From assembly GCA_947476535.1 (NCBI GenBank), contig CANJRC010000013.1, positions 1 to 54,843 on the forward strand: a DNA stretch of 54,843 bases, read 5' to 3'. The notes under the pieces are model-generated. The model was not told the origin of the DNA, did not search any database, and saw nothing but the letters and a program-made list of their open reading frames with translations. Positions within the stretch are counted from its first letter, which is position 1. Each line of letters opens with the position of its first letter. This document shows positions 1 through 8,700 of this stretch, piece after piece. Position numbers and translations under genes: made by a program. Source of the DNA: Betaproteobacteria bacterium. Lineage in GTDB: Bacteria > Pseudomonadota > Gammaproteobacteria > Burkholderiales > SG8-39.

Positions 1-203
1 TCGCCATACACGTTGCTTCAAATCCTTTCGGTCTCAGTGTTCGAGAAAATACAGATCTCTTGTGCGTTCCAGCCCCACGAACACTCTGAAAATCAATCAA
101 ATATCGCCAACCAATTGAACTTGTTCGAAATTTAACCGGACACTACTGAAGCGATTTACCCAATCAATTCATCGGTTGTCGGCTGGTCCCTCGCGAATTC
201 GGA
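1..203. other. Intergenic, no gene seen
   Basis: AT-richer than the rest of the window. No reading frame, RNA gene or strong hairpin was recognised. It lies downstream of the VWA gene that ends at 204. Confidence 0.5.
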
Positions 204-1289
204 CTAGATGCGGCGCTGAAACCAGAGCATGGAGAGCAGCGCGGCAAGGATCATCAGCGCCGCTGCCCCCGCGCTGAACAGTGCGCTGACTTCGGTTTCC
301 TGGCGCTCCAGGGCGAATTTCGTTCCCAGGTGTTCGTAGACCTGCTTCAGGTCCTGAGCATTGCTGGCATGGAAATACTCCCCGCCGGTGCGTTTTGCGA
401 CGGCCTTCAGCGACTCTTCATCGAGCCGCATCCAGTACGAATAGCCTCCGCCCCAGCTGCCCGGCATGCTCGCACCTTCCTTGGTGCCGAAGCCCACGGT
501 GAAAACGCGCACGCCACGATCAGCCGCCATCTTGGCCGCCTCCACGGGATCAGGGCCGGTCGTTCTGCGGCCGTCGCTGAGCAAGACGATGACTCCGCCG
601 GTGTAGGACCCGACCGGCACCGGCCGGATCTCTTTCGCCGGCGGCTTCTTCTTGGCGCGGTCGATCGCCTTGCCGCCGCCGTAGCCCCCGCCCCATCCGC
701 CATAGCCGCCGTAGCCGCCTTCGAAAAGGATGGATTCCAGGTCGATGCCGTCATTGGGAAACAACACCGAAAGGGCCAGGATCAAACCGCTGCCGGTGGC
801 CGTGCCGCGCTGCAGGTCGAACCGGTCAATGGCCGCGAGCATGTCCTCGCGCTTGTCAGTCACGGCCTGGACAAGCGCGGCAGTCCCCGCGAAGGACACG
901 ATTCCCAGGCGTATGTTCTTGGGCAACTCCTCGATGAAGGCGCGCGCCGCCTGCTGGGCGCCGGTGATGCGATTCGGCGCCACATCGGTAGCCAGCATGC
1001 TGCGCGACACGTCCATGGCGAGCACCACGGTCATGAATTCGGCGGGCAGGATGACGGTTGCGCTCGGTCTGGAAACGGCAAAGATCGCTGCCGTCAGGCT
1101 GATCAGGAACAGCGCCGGAGGCACGTGGCGGCGCCAGGCCAGGTGCGGTCCCACGGCATCGCGCACCAACATCAGGCTGGCATAGCGGATGGCCGATTTC
1201 TTGCGCTGATACAGGGCGTAGACGTAGCCCGCAATAAGCACCGGTACGATCAGCAATAACCAGAGCATCTCCGGCCACAGGAACCGCAT
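204..1289 (-). CDS. BatA-like VWA-domain membrane protein (paralogue 1)
   Basis: A 361-aa membrane protein with the BatA layout. An N-terminal hydrophobic segment (about residues 8-26) and a second one (about 58-74) precede a von Willebrand A domain with the MIDAS motif DVSRS starting near residue 93; a C-terminal helix lies near 338-356. The VWA domain carries a Gly/Tyr-rich insert (about 191-206, GGYGGYGGWGGGYGGG). The ATG at 1289 is preferred because GGGGAAGGGA lies directly upstream; the longer frame to 1343 adds 18 residues without homologous character. It is a paralogue of the protein at 4821-5942 (same N-terminal IWP/LWPxMLWLL pattern, same LxDGxxxTGPDP block). It points away from the protease-moxR operon, so it may have its own promoter. 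BatA proteins are known partners of MoxR ATPases in envelope stress or protein assembly; the client here is unknown. Confidence 0.85.
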   Translation of the reverse strand: MRFLWPEMLWLLLIVPVLIAGYVYALYQRKKSAIRYASLMLVRDAVGPHLAWRRHVPPALFLISLTAAIFAVSRPSATVILPAEFMTVVLAMDVSRSMLATDVAPNRITGAQQAARAFIEELPKNIRLGIVSFAGTAALVQAVTDKREDMLAAIDRFDLQRGTATGSGLILALSVLFPNDGIDLESILFEGGYGGYGGWGGGYGGGKAIDRAKKKPPAKEIRPVPVGSYTGGVIVLLSDGRRTTGPDPVEAAKMAADRGVRVFTVGFGTKEGASMPGSWGGGYSYWMRLDEESLKAVAKRTGGEYFHASNAQDLKQVYEHLGTKFALERQETEVSALFSAGAAALMILAALLSMLWFQRRI

Positions 1290-1546
1290 TCCCTTCCCCC
1301 TACTCCAGTCGTGCCTGGCCGGATTGTCGCGCAGCTCAGGCACCGAAGTTTCACCACTTTATCATTGTCCCGTCATCGGGTCAGCAGCAGTCCATTGAGC
1401 AGCGCGTTGCGATTTCCTCTTGCCCTACTTGCCCGTGCCCACGCCAATGATTTACCGACGGCCACGACCGTGTTACCGTCGCGTTTGCCGGCGCAGGATT
1501 GCATTGAAGATTGGTTTTAACTTGGCGCCGCAAGGGGACGGGGAAC

Positions 1547-2464
1547 ATGAAACGCGCGGCGCTCTATAGCGGCTCGGTGCACAGGAACCGGGAACACCCG
1601 GTTGAACCGAACGCACAGCCTATGTCGGCCGAGTCGCAGATGCCCGCCACACCCGGCCGCGTTCGCCGCTTCATTCAGCGCCACGAACGCTCGCTGATGT
1701 TTTTTACCGGGCTGCTGATCGCCCTTGCAGTCACTTTCGGTCGCGACGCGAACCGCCCCGAGCCGCGCGAGATCACCCAGGAGGACATCGACGCTGCCGT
1801 GCTGCAGGCTTTCGAAACCAAGCCCCTGCCTTCGCGCGCGGCCAAGGCCGCGGAGGCAGTGCGGCAGTCCGTGGTGCGCGTGCGCGGCTTCGGGGACAAC
1901 CCCAAGAAGCCCAAGGAAGGTGAAAAGGAAATCGGGGTTGGCAGCGGATTCGTCATCTCGGAAAAGGGCCTCATCCTCACCAACCTGCACGTTGTGGCAG
2001 GCATGAAACGCATTAGAGTCGTCTATCACGATGGCATGGAAACCGATGCCGAAATCGTCCAGGTCTTCCCCGATAACGACATGGCGCTGATCAAGGTGGG
2101 CAAGATGCCGGACGACCTGCCCCCCGCCACCCTGGGCGGCAGCGGTCGCCTGCGTCCGGGAGACGAAGTGGTGGCGGTCGGCTTTCCATTCGGTATCGGC
2201 CCTTCGGTATCCGCTGGCGTGGTCTCAGGGCTGAACCGCGAGTTCCGCTCGCCCGAAGGCAAACGCATCATCACCGGCATGATCCAGTTCGATGCAGCGG
2301 CCAATCCGGGCAATTCCGGCGGGCCGCTGATCAACATGGAAGGCGAAGTGGTCGGCATCGTCACCGCCATCCTCAATCCCAGCCAGACGCGCACCTTCAT
2401 CGGCATCGGCTTCGCGGCGACGATGGAAGCTGCCGGGAGCATGGTCGGTATTCCCCCACTCTAG
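1547..2464 (+). CDS. Membrane-anchored trypsin-like (HtrA/S1C) serine protease without PDZ domain
   Basis: A 305-aa protein. A cytoplasmic basic N-terminus is followed by one membrane segment (about residues 49-64, LMFFTGLLIALAVTF) and a chymotrypsin-fold protease domain. The triad is visible: His148 in TNLHVVAG, Asp178 in DNDMALI, Ser257 in GNSGGPL. The protein ends about 48 residues after the serine, so there is no PDZ domain, unlike DegP/DegS/DegQ. The ATG at 1547 follows GGGGACGGGGAAC; the frame opens upstream at a TTG (1511) with no ribosome site. moxR starts 20 bp after its stop, so it probably leads the moxR-DUF58-batA operon. Periplasmic proteolysis linked to that module is an inference from position only. 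Confidence 0.85.
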   Translation: MKRAALYSGSVHRNREHPVEPNAQPMSAESQMPATPGRVRRFIQRHERSLMFFTGLLIALAVTFGRDANRPEPREITQEDIDAAVLQAFETKPLPSRAAKAAEAVRQSVVRVRGFGDNPKKPKEGEKEIGVGSGFVISEKGLILTNLHVVAGMKRIRVVYHDGMETDAEIVQVFPDNDMALIKVGKMPDDLPPATLGGSGRLRPGDEVVAVGFPFGIGPSVSAGVVSGLNREFRSPEGKRIITGMIQFDAAANPGNSGGPLINMEGEVVGIVTAILNPSQTRTFIGIGFAATMEAAGSMVGIPPL

Positions 2465-2483
2465 ACAACAGGACCCCAATCCC

Positions 2484-3575
2484 ATGGAAAGTACCCAGTC
2501 CACGCAAGGCGCGCGCAGCAGCTTCGCACCCCCGCCCGGCGCCAGCAGCGCCTCAGCGACCCAGGACATGGCGCGTTCGGGTTCCGAGGTTGCCGCCCTC
2601 ATGGAGCGCGTGCTCTACGAGGTCAAGCGCGTGGTGGTTGGCCAGGACCATTTCCTCGAGCGCGTGCTCGTCGCCATCCTTGCGCAGGGCCACCTGCTGG
2701 TCGAAGGCGTTCCGGGCCTGGCCAAGACGCTGACGGTCAATACGCTGGCGCGCACCGTGCGCGGCTCCTTCAAGCGCATCCAGTTCACCCCCGACCTGCT
2801 GCCGGCCGATCTCGTCGGCACGCGCATGTACAGTCAGAAGACCGGCGAATTCAGCACCGTGCTCGGCCCCGTTTTCACCAACCTGCTGCTGGCCGACGAA
2901 ATCAACCGGGCGCCCGCCAAGGTTCAGAGCGCGCTGCTGGAAGTCATGCAGGAGCGCCAGGTCACCATCGCCGGCGAGACGCGCAAGGTACCGGAACCCT
3001 TCCTCGTCATGGCCACGCAAAACCCCATCGAGACGGAAGGCACCTATCCGCTGCCCGAAGCGCAGGTGGACCGCTTCATGATGAAAGTGCTGGTCGGCTA
3101 CCCGACCGAGGAAGAGGAATTCGTCATCGTGCAACGCGTGACCGGGCCCGCCTCGGCTGTGACGCCAGTTGCGACCACCGAGCAGCTCATCGCGCTGCAG
3201 GCCGAATGCCGCAAGACCTACGTGGACCCTGGCCTCGTGCAGTACGCGGTCCGCCTGGTGGCTGCGACGCGCGATCCGGCACGCTTTGGGCTGGATGATA
3301 TTGCGCGCTTCATCACCTTCGGCGCCAGTCCGCGCGCCACCATCAGCCTGATCGAGGGCGGCCGGGCCCTCGCCTTCCTGCGCGGACGCAGCTACGTCCT
3401 GCCGCAGGATGTCGCCGACCTCGTGCCCGACGTGCTGCGCCACCGGCTCGTGCTCTCCTACGAGGCGCTGTCGCACGCACAGACCGCCGACCAGATCATC
3501 ATGCGGGTGATGCAGGCCATCCCTGCGCCCGAAGCACCGTTGGGATCGCATGTCGAAGTCCCAGCCAACGCCTGA
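2484..3575 (+). CDS. moxR: MoxR-family AAA+ ATPase
   Basis: A 363-aa cytoplasmic ATPase. The Walker A motif GVPGLAKT is at about residues 75-82, Walker B LLLADEIN at 134-141 and the sensor VMATQNP at 175-181, followed by the MoxR lid region. The first 35 residues are Ser/Ala/Gln-rich and not conserved in the family, so a later start (Met29 or Met40) is possible; no clear ribosome site is seen before 2484. MoxR proteins act as chaperone-like ATPases for VWA-domain proteins. Here the gene overlaps the DUF58 gene by 26 bp and sits just before a BatA-like VWA gene, the classic arrangement. Confidence 0.93.
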   Translation: MESTQSTQGARSSFAPPPGASSASATQDMARSGSEVAALMERVLYEVKRVVVGQDHFLERVLVAILAQGHLLVEGVPGLAKTLTVNTLARTVRGSFKRIQFTPDLLPADLVGTRMYSQKTGEFSTVLGPVFTNLLLADEINRAPAKVQSALLEVMQERQVTIAGETRKVPEPFLVMATQNPIETEGTYPLPEAQVDRFMMKVLVGYPTEEEEFVIVQRVTGPASAVTPVATTEQLIALQAECRKTYVDPGLVQYAVRLVAATRDPARFGLDDIARFITFGASPRATISLIEGGRALAFLRGRSYVLPQDVADLVPDVLRHRLVLSYEALSHAQTADQIIMRVMQAIPAPEAPLGSHVEVPANA

Positions 3576-4809
3576 GGGCGCCCCCGGCAGATCGGGGTAC
3601 CAGGCGGTTCGGCGTATCGCAGAGGGCTTGCGCAAGGGATTGCGCTACGACCTTGGTCGCGGTGTGCGACAGCTCGCCCCGTTGCCTGGGCGGATCGGTC
3701 GCCCCGTGTGGGGCGCATTGCGCACACCCGTCCAGGATGTCGGTCCGAACGTCGTGCATGCGGTGCGGGCCTGGGCCGCCGAGTCGCGCCGCCGTGCCGA
3801 GGCGCGCGAACTGGCGAACAACCCGCCGCCGCCGCCGCGCGCTGATCCCGAAACGGTAATGCGCAAGCTCGAGTGGACCGTCATCCGGCGCCTGGACGGG
3901 CTGCTGCAGGGCGATTACCGGACGCTGTTTCGCGGCTTCGGACTGGACCTCGCCGACCTGCGCGAATACCAGCCGAACGATGACGTGAGGCACATCGACT
4001 GGAACGTCACGGCGCGCATGCAGGTACCGCATGTGCGCGAGTTCCAGGAAGACCGCGAAGTCGCTGCCTGGTTCGTGCTCGATCTTTCCGGTTCCATCGA
4101 CTTCGGTTCCTATTCGGTGCGCAAGCGCTCCCTGTCCAGCGAGTTCGTCACCGTTCTGGCGCGCCTGCTCACGCGCTACGGCAACCGGGTGGGCGCGATC
4201 CTGCATGGCGACGGTGCGCACGAGATGATCCCGGCACGCGCCGGGCGCCGGCATGTGCTGCACCTGATCGACCGCATGTTCGACTTTGGCGCGCGCAGGA
4301 AGACGCCCGCGGCAACGCCCACAAAGCCCAAGCGTGGCGCCAAGCCCGAGGCGCTGGGCAAGGAAACCGATCTTGCCTCGGTGCTGCAGCGTGCCCAGCC
4401 CCTCATCCGGCGGCGCTCGGTGGTGTTCCTCGTATCCGATTTCATCAGCAGCACGGACTGGACACGCGCGCTGGCACTGCTTGCGCGCCGTCACGAAGTG
4501 GTGGCAGTACGCCTCTACGACCCCCTGGAAGTCACCCTGCCCGACCTGGGCCTCGTCGTCATGCAGGATGCGGAAACCGGCGAGCAGATGTTCGTCGACA
4601 CCAACGATGCCGGTTTCCGAAAGCGCTTTGCCGCGGCCGCCGAGAAACGCGAACAGGACTTGCGCAACGCGTTCGCCGAGGCCGGCGTGGATTGCCTGGA
4701 ACTGGCCACGGACGACCGGCTGGATGAGGCCCTGCTGCGCTTCATGCGCCTTCGCAAGCAACGCAGCCGCATGTCCGCGGGCGCCAGCAACGCGGCAATT
4801 CCCCGCTAG
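3550..4809 (+). CDS. DUF58 domain protein of the MoxR/Bat module
   Basis: A 419-aa protein. The family signature REYQPNDDVRHIDWN is at about residues 138-152 and a VWA-like metal site DLSGS starts near 178. The N-terminal 100 residues are basic and Pro-rich with no obvious membrane helix. Residues about 255-275 are a Lys/Pro-rich linker. The start overlaps the moxR end by 26 bp, implying translational coupling, and batA follows 11 bp after its stop. DUF58 proteins accompany MoxR in most bacteria and probably bridge the ATPase and the VWA proteins; the biochemical role is not established. Confidence 0.92.
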   Translation: MSKSQPTPEGAPGRSGYQAVRRIAEGLRKGLRYDLGRGVRQLAPLPGRIGRPVWGALRTPVQDVGPNVVHAVRAWAAESRRRAEARELANNPPPPPRADPETVMRKLEWTVIRRLDGLLQGDYRTLFRGFGLDLADLREYQPNDDVRHIDWNVTARMQVPHVREFQEDREVAAWFVLDLSGSIDFGSYSVRKRSLSSEFVTVLARLLTRYGNRVGAILHGDGAHEMIPARAGRRHVLHLIDRMFDFGARRKTPAATPTKPKRGAKPEALGKETDLASVLQRAQPLIRRRSVVFLVSDFISSTDWTRALALLARRHEVVAVRLYDPLEVTLPDLGLVVMQDAETGEQMFVDTNDAGFRKRFAAAAEKREQDLRNAFAEAGVDCLELATDDRLDEALLRFMRLRKQRSRMSAGASNAAIPR

Positions 4810-4820
4810 GCACACAGCAC

Positions 4821-5942
4821 ATGATCGACATCACCACCATCAACTTCATCTGGCCAAGAATGCTGTGGCTGCTCGCGTCCCTGCCGGTGCTCGCGCTGCT
4901 CTACACGCTGATGGTGTCGCGACGCAGCCGCGTCGGGCGTCGTTACATCAGCCTGGAAATCGTGGGGGAATTGGCGGGTGCCGGCGCGGGCGGTGGCGGC
5001 AGCGTCGCCGGCCAATGGGCTGGCGCAAGTCGCCCGGCCTCGCGCCTCGCGCGCTGGCGACGCCACATCCCGCCGGTCCTAACCCTGCTCGCCCTTGGCG
5101 CGCTGATCTTCGCCATATCCCGGCCGCAAGCCGTCATCTTGCTGCCCTCAAAGGTGGAAACCATCATGCTGGCCATCGACAATTCGGGCAGCATGCGCGC
5201 AACCGACGTGAAGCCCACGCGCATGGGCGCGGCGCAGGCGGCCGCCAAGGCCTTCATGGAAGACCAGCCGCGCCAGATGCGGGTCGGCGTGGTGGGCGTG
5301 GCCGCTGCCGCCGCCGTGGTGCAGACGCCCACCACCAACCGCGAGGATGTGGCGCAGGCCATCGATCGCCTGCAGCCACAGCGCGGCACGGCGTTGGGCA
5401 GCGGCATCATCATCTCGCTGGCCACGCTGCTGCCCGGGCAAGGCATCGACGTGGCCAAGCTCACGGGCGAGGGGCAGCCGCCGCCCACCACGGTCGGCCC
5501 GCCCAAGCCGCCCGAGCCGAAGAAGCCAGTCGTGCCAAGTGGTTCCAACACGGCCTTGGCCATCGTGCTGGTCACGGACGGCCAGAGCAACACCGGGCCC
5601 GACCCGATCAAGGCGGCGGAAATTGCCGCCGAGCACGGCGTGCGCGTGTTCACCGTCGGCATCGGCACGCCCGAAGGCACCACGCTCACCGTGGACGGGT
5701 TTTCGCTGCGCGTTCGCCTCGACGAGGACCAGTTGAAGAAGATCGCGACCACCACCAATGGCGAGTACTTCCGCGCCAGCAGTGCCACCGACCTGGGCAA
5801 GATCTACAAGTACATCGGCGCGAAGATGGCCATGGAGAAATCGCACATGACCGAAGTGACCGCGCTGTTCATCGCCATCGGCGCCCTGATCGCCATGGTA
5901 TCGGGGCTGCTGTCGATGTCATGGTACAACCGCGTGCTCTGA
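4821..5942 (+). CDS. BatA-like VWA-domain membrane protein (paralogue 2)
   Basis: A 373-aa protein with an N-terminal membrane helix (about residues 14-31), a Gly/Ala-rich loop, a second helix (about 84-100), a VWA domain with MIDAS motif DNSGS near 120, and a C-terminal helix. Within the VWA domain it has a Pro-rich insert (GQPPPTTVGPPKPPEPKKP), at the place where paralogue 1 (204-1289) has a Gly/Tyr-rich insert. It is the fourth gene of the protease-moxR-DUF58 operon. The helices would tether the VWA domain to the inner membrane, as in aerotolerance BatA proteins. Confidence 0.9.
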   Translation: MIDITTINFIWPRMLWLLASLPVLALLYTLMVSRRSRVGRRYISLEIVGELAGAGAGGGGSVAGQWAGASRPASRLARWRRHIPPVLTLLALGALIFAISRPQAVILLPSKVETIMLAIDNSGSMRATDVKPTRMGAAQAAAKAFMEDQPRQMRVGVVGVAAAAAVVQTPTTNREDVAQAIDRLQPQRGTALGSGIIISLATLLPGQGIDVAKLTGEGQPPPTTVGPPKPPEPKKPVVPSGSNTALAIVLVTDGQSNTGPDPIKAAEIAAEHGVRVFTVGIGTPEGTTLTVDGFSLRVRLDEDQLKKIATTTNGEYFRASSATDLGKIYKYIGAKMAMEKSHMTEVTALFIAIGALIAMVSGLLSMSWYNRVL

Positions 5943-5986
5943 GCTTCGGCCAGCTGATCTTCTGACAATTCACGAAAGGTCCTTTG

Positions 5987-6886
5987 ATGCAAATCGGCGT
6001 CGTCTACCCGCAAATTGAAATGAACCCCGATGTCGGGGAGATCAAGGCCTTCGCGCAAGGCGTGGAGGCCATGGGCTTCACGCATATCCTCGCCTACGAT
6101 CACGTGCTGGGTGCCAACAAGGCCAGCCGGCCGGACTGGCCGGGGCCTTACGACATGACATCGCCCTTCCAGGACCCGTTCGTGCTGTTCTCCTACATGT
6201 CGGGAATCACCTCCACGCTGGGTTTTGCGACGGGCGTGCTGATTCTGGCGCAGCGCCAGGCCGTCCTTGTCGCCAAGCAGGCGGCGTGCCTCGACATCGT
6301 GTCGCAGGGTCGCTTCCGACTCGGCGTGGGCATCGGCTGGAACGACGTCGAGTACGAAGCCCTGGGGATGAACTTTCGCGACCGGGGAAAGCGCTACGAA
6401 GAGCAGATCGCCGTGATCCGCGCGCTGATGGCCAACGACGCGGTCACTTTCAATGGCGCATACCATGCCATTACGGACGCAGGCATCAATCCCCGGCCGC
6501 GAACCCAGCCTTTCCCGATCTGGATGGGTGGAGGATCGCCCGGTGCCGCCCGGATCGATCCGGTGCCCGACATCGTGATCCGGCGCATCGCGCGCATCGG
6601 CGACGGCTGGATACCGCGCTGGGAACCGGACGCCGCCGGGCTCGCGTGCCTTGAACGATTCCGCGGCTATTGCCGTGAATACGGACGCAATCCCGACACC
6701 TTCCCCATGGATGGCCGCTCGCCCATCAATCGCGCCAACGAATCGCGCTGGGGCGACATCGTCGAGAACTGGCGCAAGACCGGCGCCTCGCACTTTTCCG
6801 TGGTCACGCAACGCGACGGCCTCAAGGGCGCGGACCAGCACCTCAAGCGGCTGGAGGCGTTTCGCAAGGCCATTTCACTGGCGTGA
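5987..6886 (+). CDS. LLM-class (luciferase-like, TIGR03619-type) oxidoreductase
   Basis: A 299-aa TIM-barrel flavin/F420-type oxidoreductase of the bacterial luciferase-like superfamily. Supporting signatures are the N-terminal IGVVYPQIE strand, YDHVLG near residue 40, the GVGIGWND block near 105-112 and PIWMGGGSPGA near 175-185. The ATG at 5987 follows GAAAGG at a good distance; an overlapping TTG at 5984 is less likely. It starts 44 bp after batA and may be read through from that operon, though it belongs functionally with the catabolic genes to the right. Whether it uses FMN or F420 cannot be decided from sequence alone. Confidence 0.85.
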   Translation: MQIGVVYPQIEMNPDVGEIKAFAQGVEAMGFTHILAYDHVLGANKASRPDWPGPYDMTSPFQDPFVLFSYMSGITSTLGFATGVLILAQRQAVLVAKQAACLDIVSQGRFRLGVGIGWNDVEYEALGMNFRDRGKRYEEQIAVIRALMANDAVTFNGAYHAITDAGINPRPRTQPFPIWMGGGSPGAARIDPVPDIVIRRIARIGDGWIPRWEPDAAGLACLERFRGYCREYGRNPDTFPMDGRSPINRANESRWGDIVENWRKTGASHFSVVTQRDGLKGADQHLKRLEAFRKAISLA

Positions 6887-7356
6887 GGCATCGCCCACGG
6901 CAACGTGGGGATACTCAATACTGCCAACTTATTATTTTAGTGACTGTCTGTCCTGCGTAAGATACAATAATACTGCCACACCGGTACCGCGCGTCGCCGC
7001 CGGTGTGTGTCCGCCGCAGTCGCCAGCGAGCGGATCAAACGCCTTGGATGCATCGAGCCGGCCGGCGAACGACACCAAAACGTGGGATTCTTCCTGTGCT
7101 CGCCGCAATCGCTGCCGGTGGCGCTGCACCGGGGACTGACCTAATAGCGATCTGCTCAAGGCTCTGTAACCAACCGATTTGACGGCCGCTTTCGACCCGG
7201 AGCGGCCGGTCAGCTTTCCCGGAAGCAGCCCCTCACCGCTTACTCCCCGCGAGTTAATTCAGCCAATGCGAGTTAGTGGCAGTCACAACAGCGAACTGCC
7301 GTCCCACGGCATATAGCGGACCAATGTCGATGACAATTTCAGACCACCTCGCAAAC
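6887..7356. other. Intergenic region with short direct repeats and a hairpin
   Basis: About 470 bp with no convincing gene. The 10-mer AATACTGCCA occurs twice in direct orientation (6917-6926 and 6969-6978), flanking an AT-rich stretch. A hairpin with arms GGCCGCT/AGCGGCC lies at 7181-7211. Small frames here lack family similarity and ribosome sites. Confidence 0.4.
7181..7211. repeat. GGCCGCT/AGCGGCC inverted repeat (copy 1)
   Basis: GACGGCCGCT and AGCGGCCGGTC form a stem of 7 perfect pairs, extended past a one-base bulge, around a 10-nt loop. The same arms recur at 13844-13858. Possibly a dispersed palindromic intergenic repeat. Confidence 0.4.
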
Positions 7357-7374
7357 GCTGGCCTTGCGGCCAGC
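7357..7374 (-). terminator. Hairpin downstream of solute-binding protein gene
   Basis: GCTGGCC and GGCCAGC form a perfect 7-bp stem with a 4-nt loop, 12 bp past the stop of the gene that ends at 7386. Only a short T run follows on the minus strand, so intrinsic termination is plausible but not strong. Confidence 0.5.
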
Positions 7375-7385
7375 TTTATCAACGC

Positions 7386-8414
7386 TTACTTACCTTTGAA
7401 AATCCGGCTCCACTTGGCCTGGTAGGCGTTGGAAACTTCCGGGGGATACTTGGACTGGTCCAGCGGGCTGATGGTGCTGGCGTCCAGCGATCCTGGTACG
7501 CCGATCGGGCTGCCGACATCCCCCTTGCCCGCCCATACGGTCTGGCCAGCAGTGGACATCATGAAGTCGAGGAAGACGGCGGCGGCATTCGGGCGCTTGG
7601 CCCAGGAGAGCAATGCGCCAGCATAGGGTGTTCCGACGCTCGGGCTTGGCACCACCATTTTCAGCGGCGCACCCTGCGCGATCAGCGGCGCGGCCACCGT
7701 CGGAACGGTGAAGCCGGTGAACACGACTTCACCGGCCACCGTGCCTTGTGTGATCGGCAGTGCGCTCACGTAGAGTTTGGGGTTCTGCGCAGCGACCTTG
7801 GCCAGGAAGTCGGCGCCCTGGGTTTTTTCCAGCCAGTCATACCAGGCCACGAGCACGCCAGCGTTCGGCTCGATCATGGCAATCTTGCCATTGAATTCCG
7901 GGCGCAAGAGGTCCTGGTAACCGGTGACTGGCGTCTTCACGAGATTGGTGTTGTAGGCGAGGATGAGCGGTTCGAGGGCCAGCACCGGCGATACGCCGCT
8001 CGCAATGTACTTTGCGGGCCAGGCGCCGGTTGCCGGTCCGGCGGGCGGCTTGATGACGCCTTGCTTGGCGCGATCGGCGATCCAGGTCACCTCCGGTGTG
8101 ATGATGACGTCGGCACCGTCGACGTTGGCCGCGCGATCCTGGTCGACCTTGCCGACCAGTTGCGTGCCGATCAGCCGGGTGTATTCGACGGTGATCGAAG
8201 GGTAGGCTTTCTCGAAGGCCGCCTTGAATTGCGCTAGCGTGGCGGGCACCGGTGTCGCGTACAGGATGACCTTGCCTTCGGCATTGGCAGCCGATACGAC
8301 CTTGGCCCAGTCTGCGGAGGACGCGGACCTGAATGCGTTTTGCGCGAGTGCAGGTGCAGCGGCGAGGGTCGACACAACGGCGGCAGCCAGCAGGCTGGCT
8401 GAAATTTTCTTCAT
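7386..8414 (-). CDS. Extracellular solute-binding protein (family 1, iron(III)-type ABC SBP)
   Basis: A 342-aa periplasmic protein. A clear Sec signal peptide ends in APALA (cleavage after about residue 24). The mature part has the type-II binding-protein fold signatures: EGKVILYATP near the start, AFEKAYPSITVEY, GADVIITPE, and a C-terminal SPIGVPGSL segment. The ATG is preceded by GAGGAA at a normal distance. No permease or ATPase gene is adjacent, so its transporter partners are elsewhere or it serves another system. The ligand is not predictable; proteins of this group bind ferric ions, thiamine, phosphonates or small organic acids. Confidence 0.85.
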   Translation of the reverse strand: MKKISASLLAAAVVSTLAAAPALAQNAFRSASSADWAKVVSAANAEGKVILYATPVPATLAQFKAAFEKAYPSITVEYTRLIGTQLVGKVDQDRAANVDGADVIITPEVTWIADRAKQGVIKPPAGPATGAWPAKYIASGVSPVLALEPLILAYNTNLVKTPVTGYQDLLRPEFNGKIAMIEPNAGVLVAWYDWLEKTQGADFLAKVAAQNPKLYVSALPITQGTVAGEVVFTGFTVPTVAAPLIAQGAPLKMVVPSPSVGTPYAGALLSWAKRPNAAAVFLDFMMSTAGQTVWAGKGDVGSPIGVPGSLDASTISPLDQSKYPPEVSNAYQAKWSRIFKGK

Positions 8415-8467
8415 GGGTTTTTTCCTCGAAAATTAGACAATGCAGTGAGCCCGGCACCGCCCCGGAT

Positions 8468-8495
8468 GCGGTCGCGGTCGCGGTCGCGGTCGCGG
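8468..8495. repeat. Microsatellite, (GCGGTC) about 4.7 copies
   Basis: A perfect period-6 tandem run of 28 bp in the upstream region of the solute-binding protein gene (which starts at 8414 on the minus strand). Next to it is an AT-rich stretch (8497-8525) that may hold the promoter. Copy number could vary by slippage and change promoter-to-gene spacing; that is inference. Confidence 0.75.
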
Positions 8496-8700
8496 ATCAA
8501 TAATCAAATAATTATGGTTAATTCTAGACGTGCAACTCTACGTACTAGTCCGGAGACTTTCAACTGTTTCTTGAGCGCTCGTTCATAAAAGGGGCCGTAT
8601 ATCAGGATCGGGAAAGCGGCCCGTCGGCACTTGTCTGGGTTCCCCCGTTTGAGTGTCGATTTGGAACCCAGTTGCACAAGGTCGACCCGCGTGTACGGCA

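Noticed and set aside
3499..4815. 438-codon frame antisense to the DUF58 gene
   Set aside because: Shadow of the DUF58 coding sequence; composition is Arg/His/Gly-rich as expected for antisense frames.
4286..5965. 559-codon plus-strand frame across DUF58 and batA
   Set aside because: Out of phase with both conserved genes, which have recognisable motifs.
6932..7159. 75-codon minus-strand gene in the gap after the LLM gene
   Set aside because: No ribosome site, no family features, overlaps the direct-repeat region.
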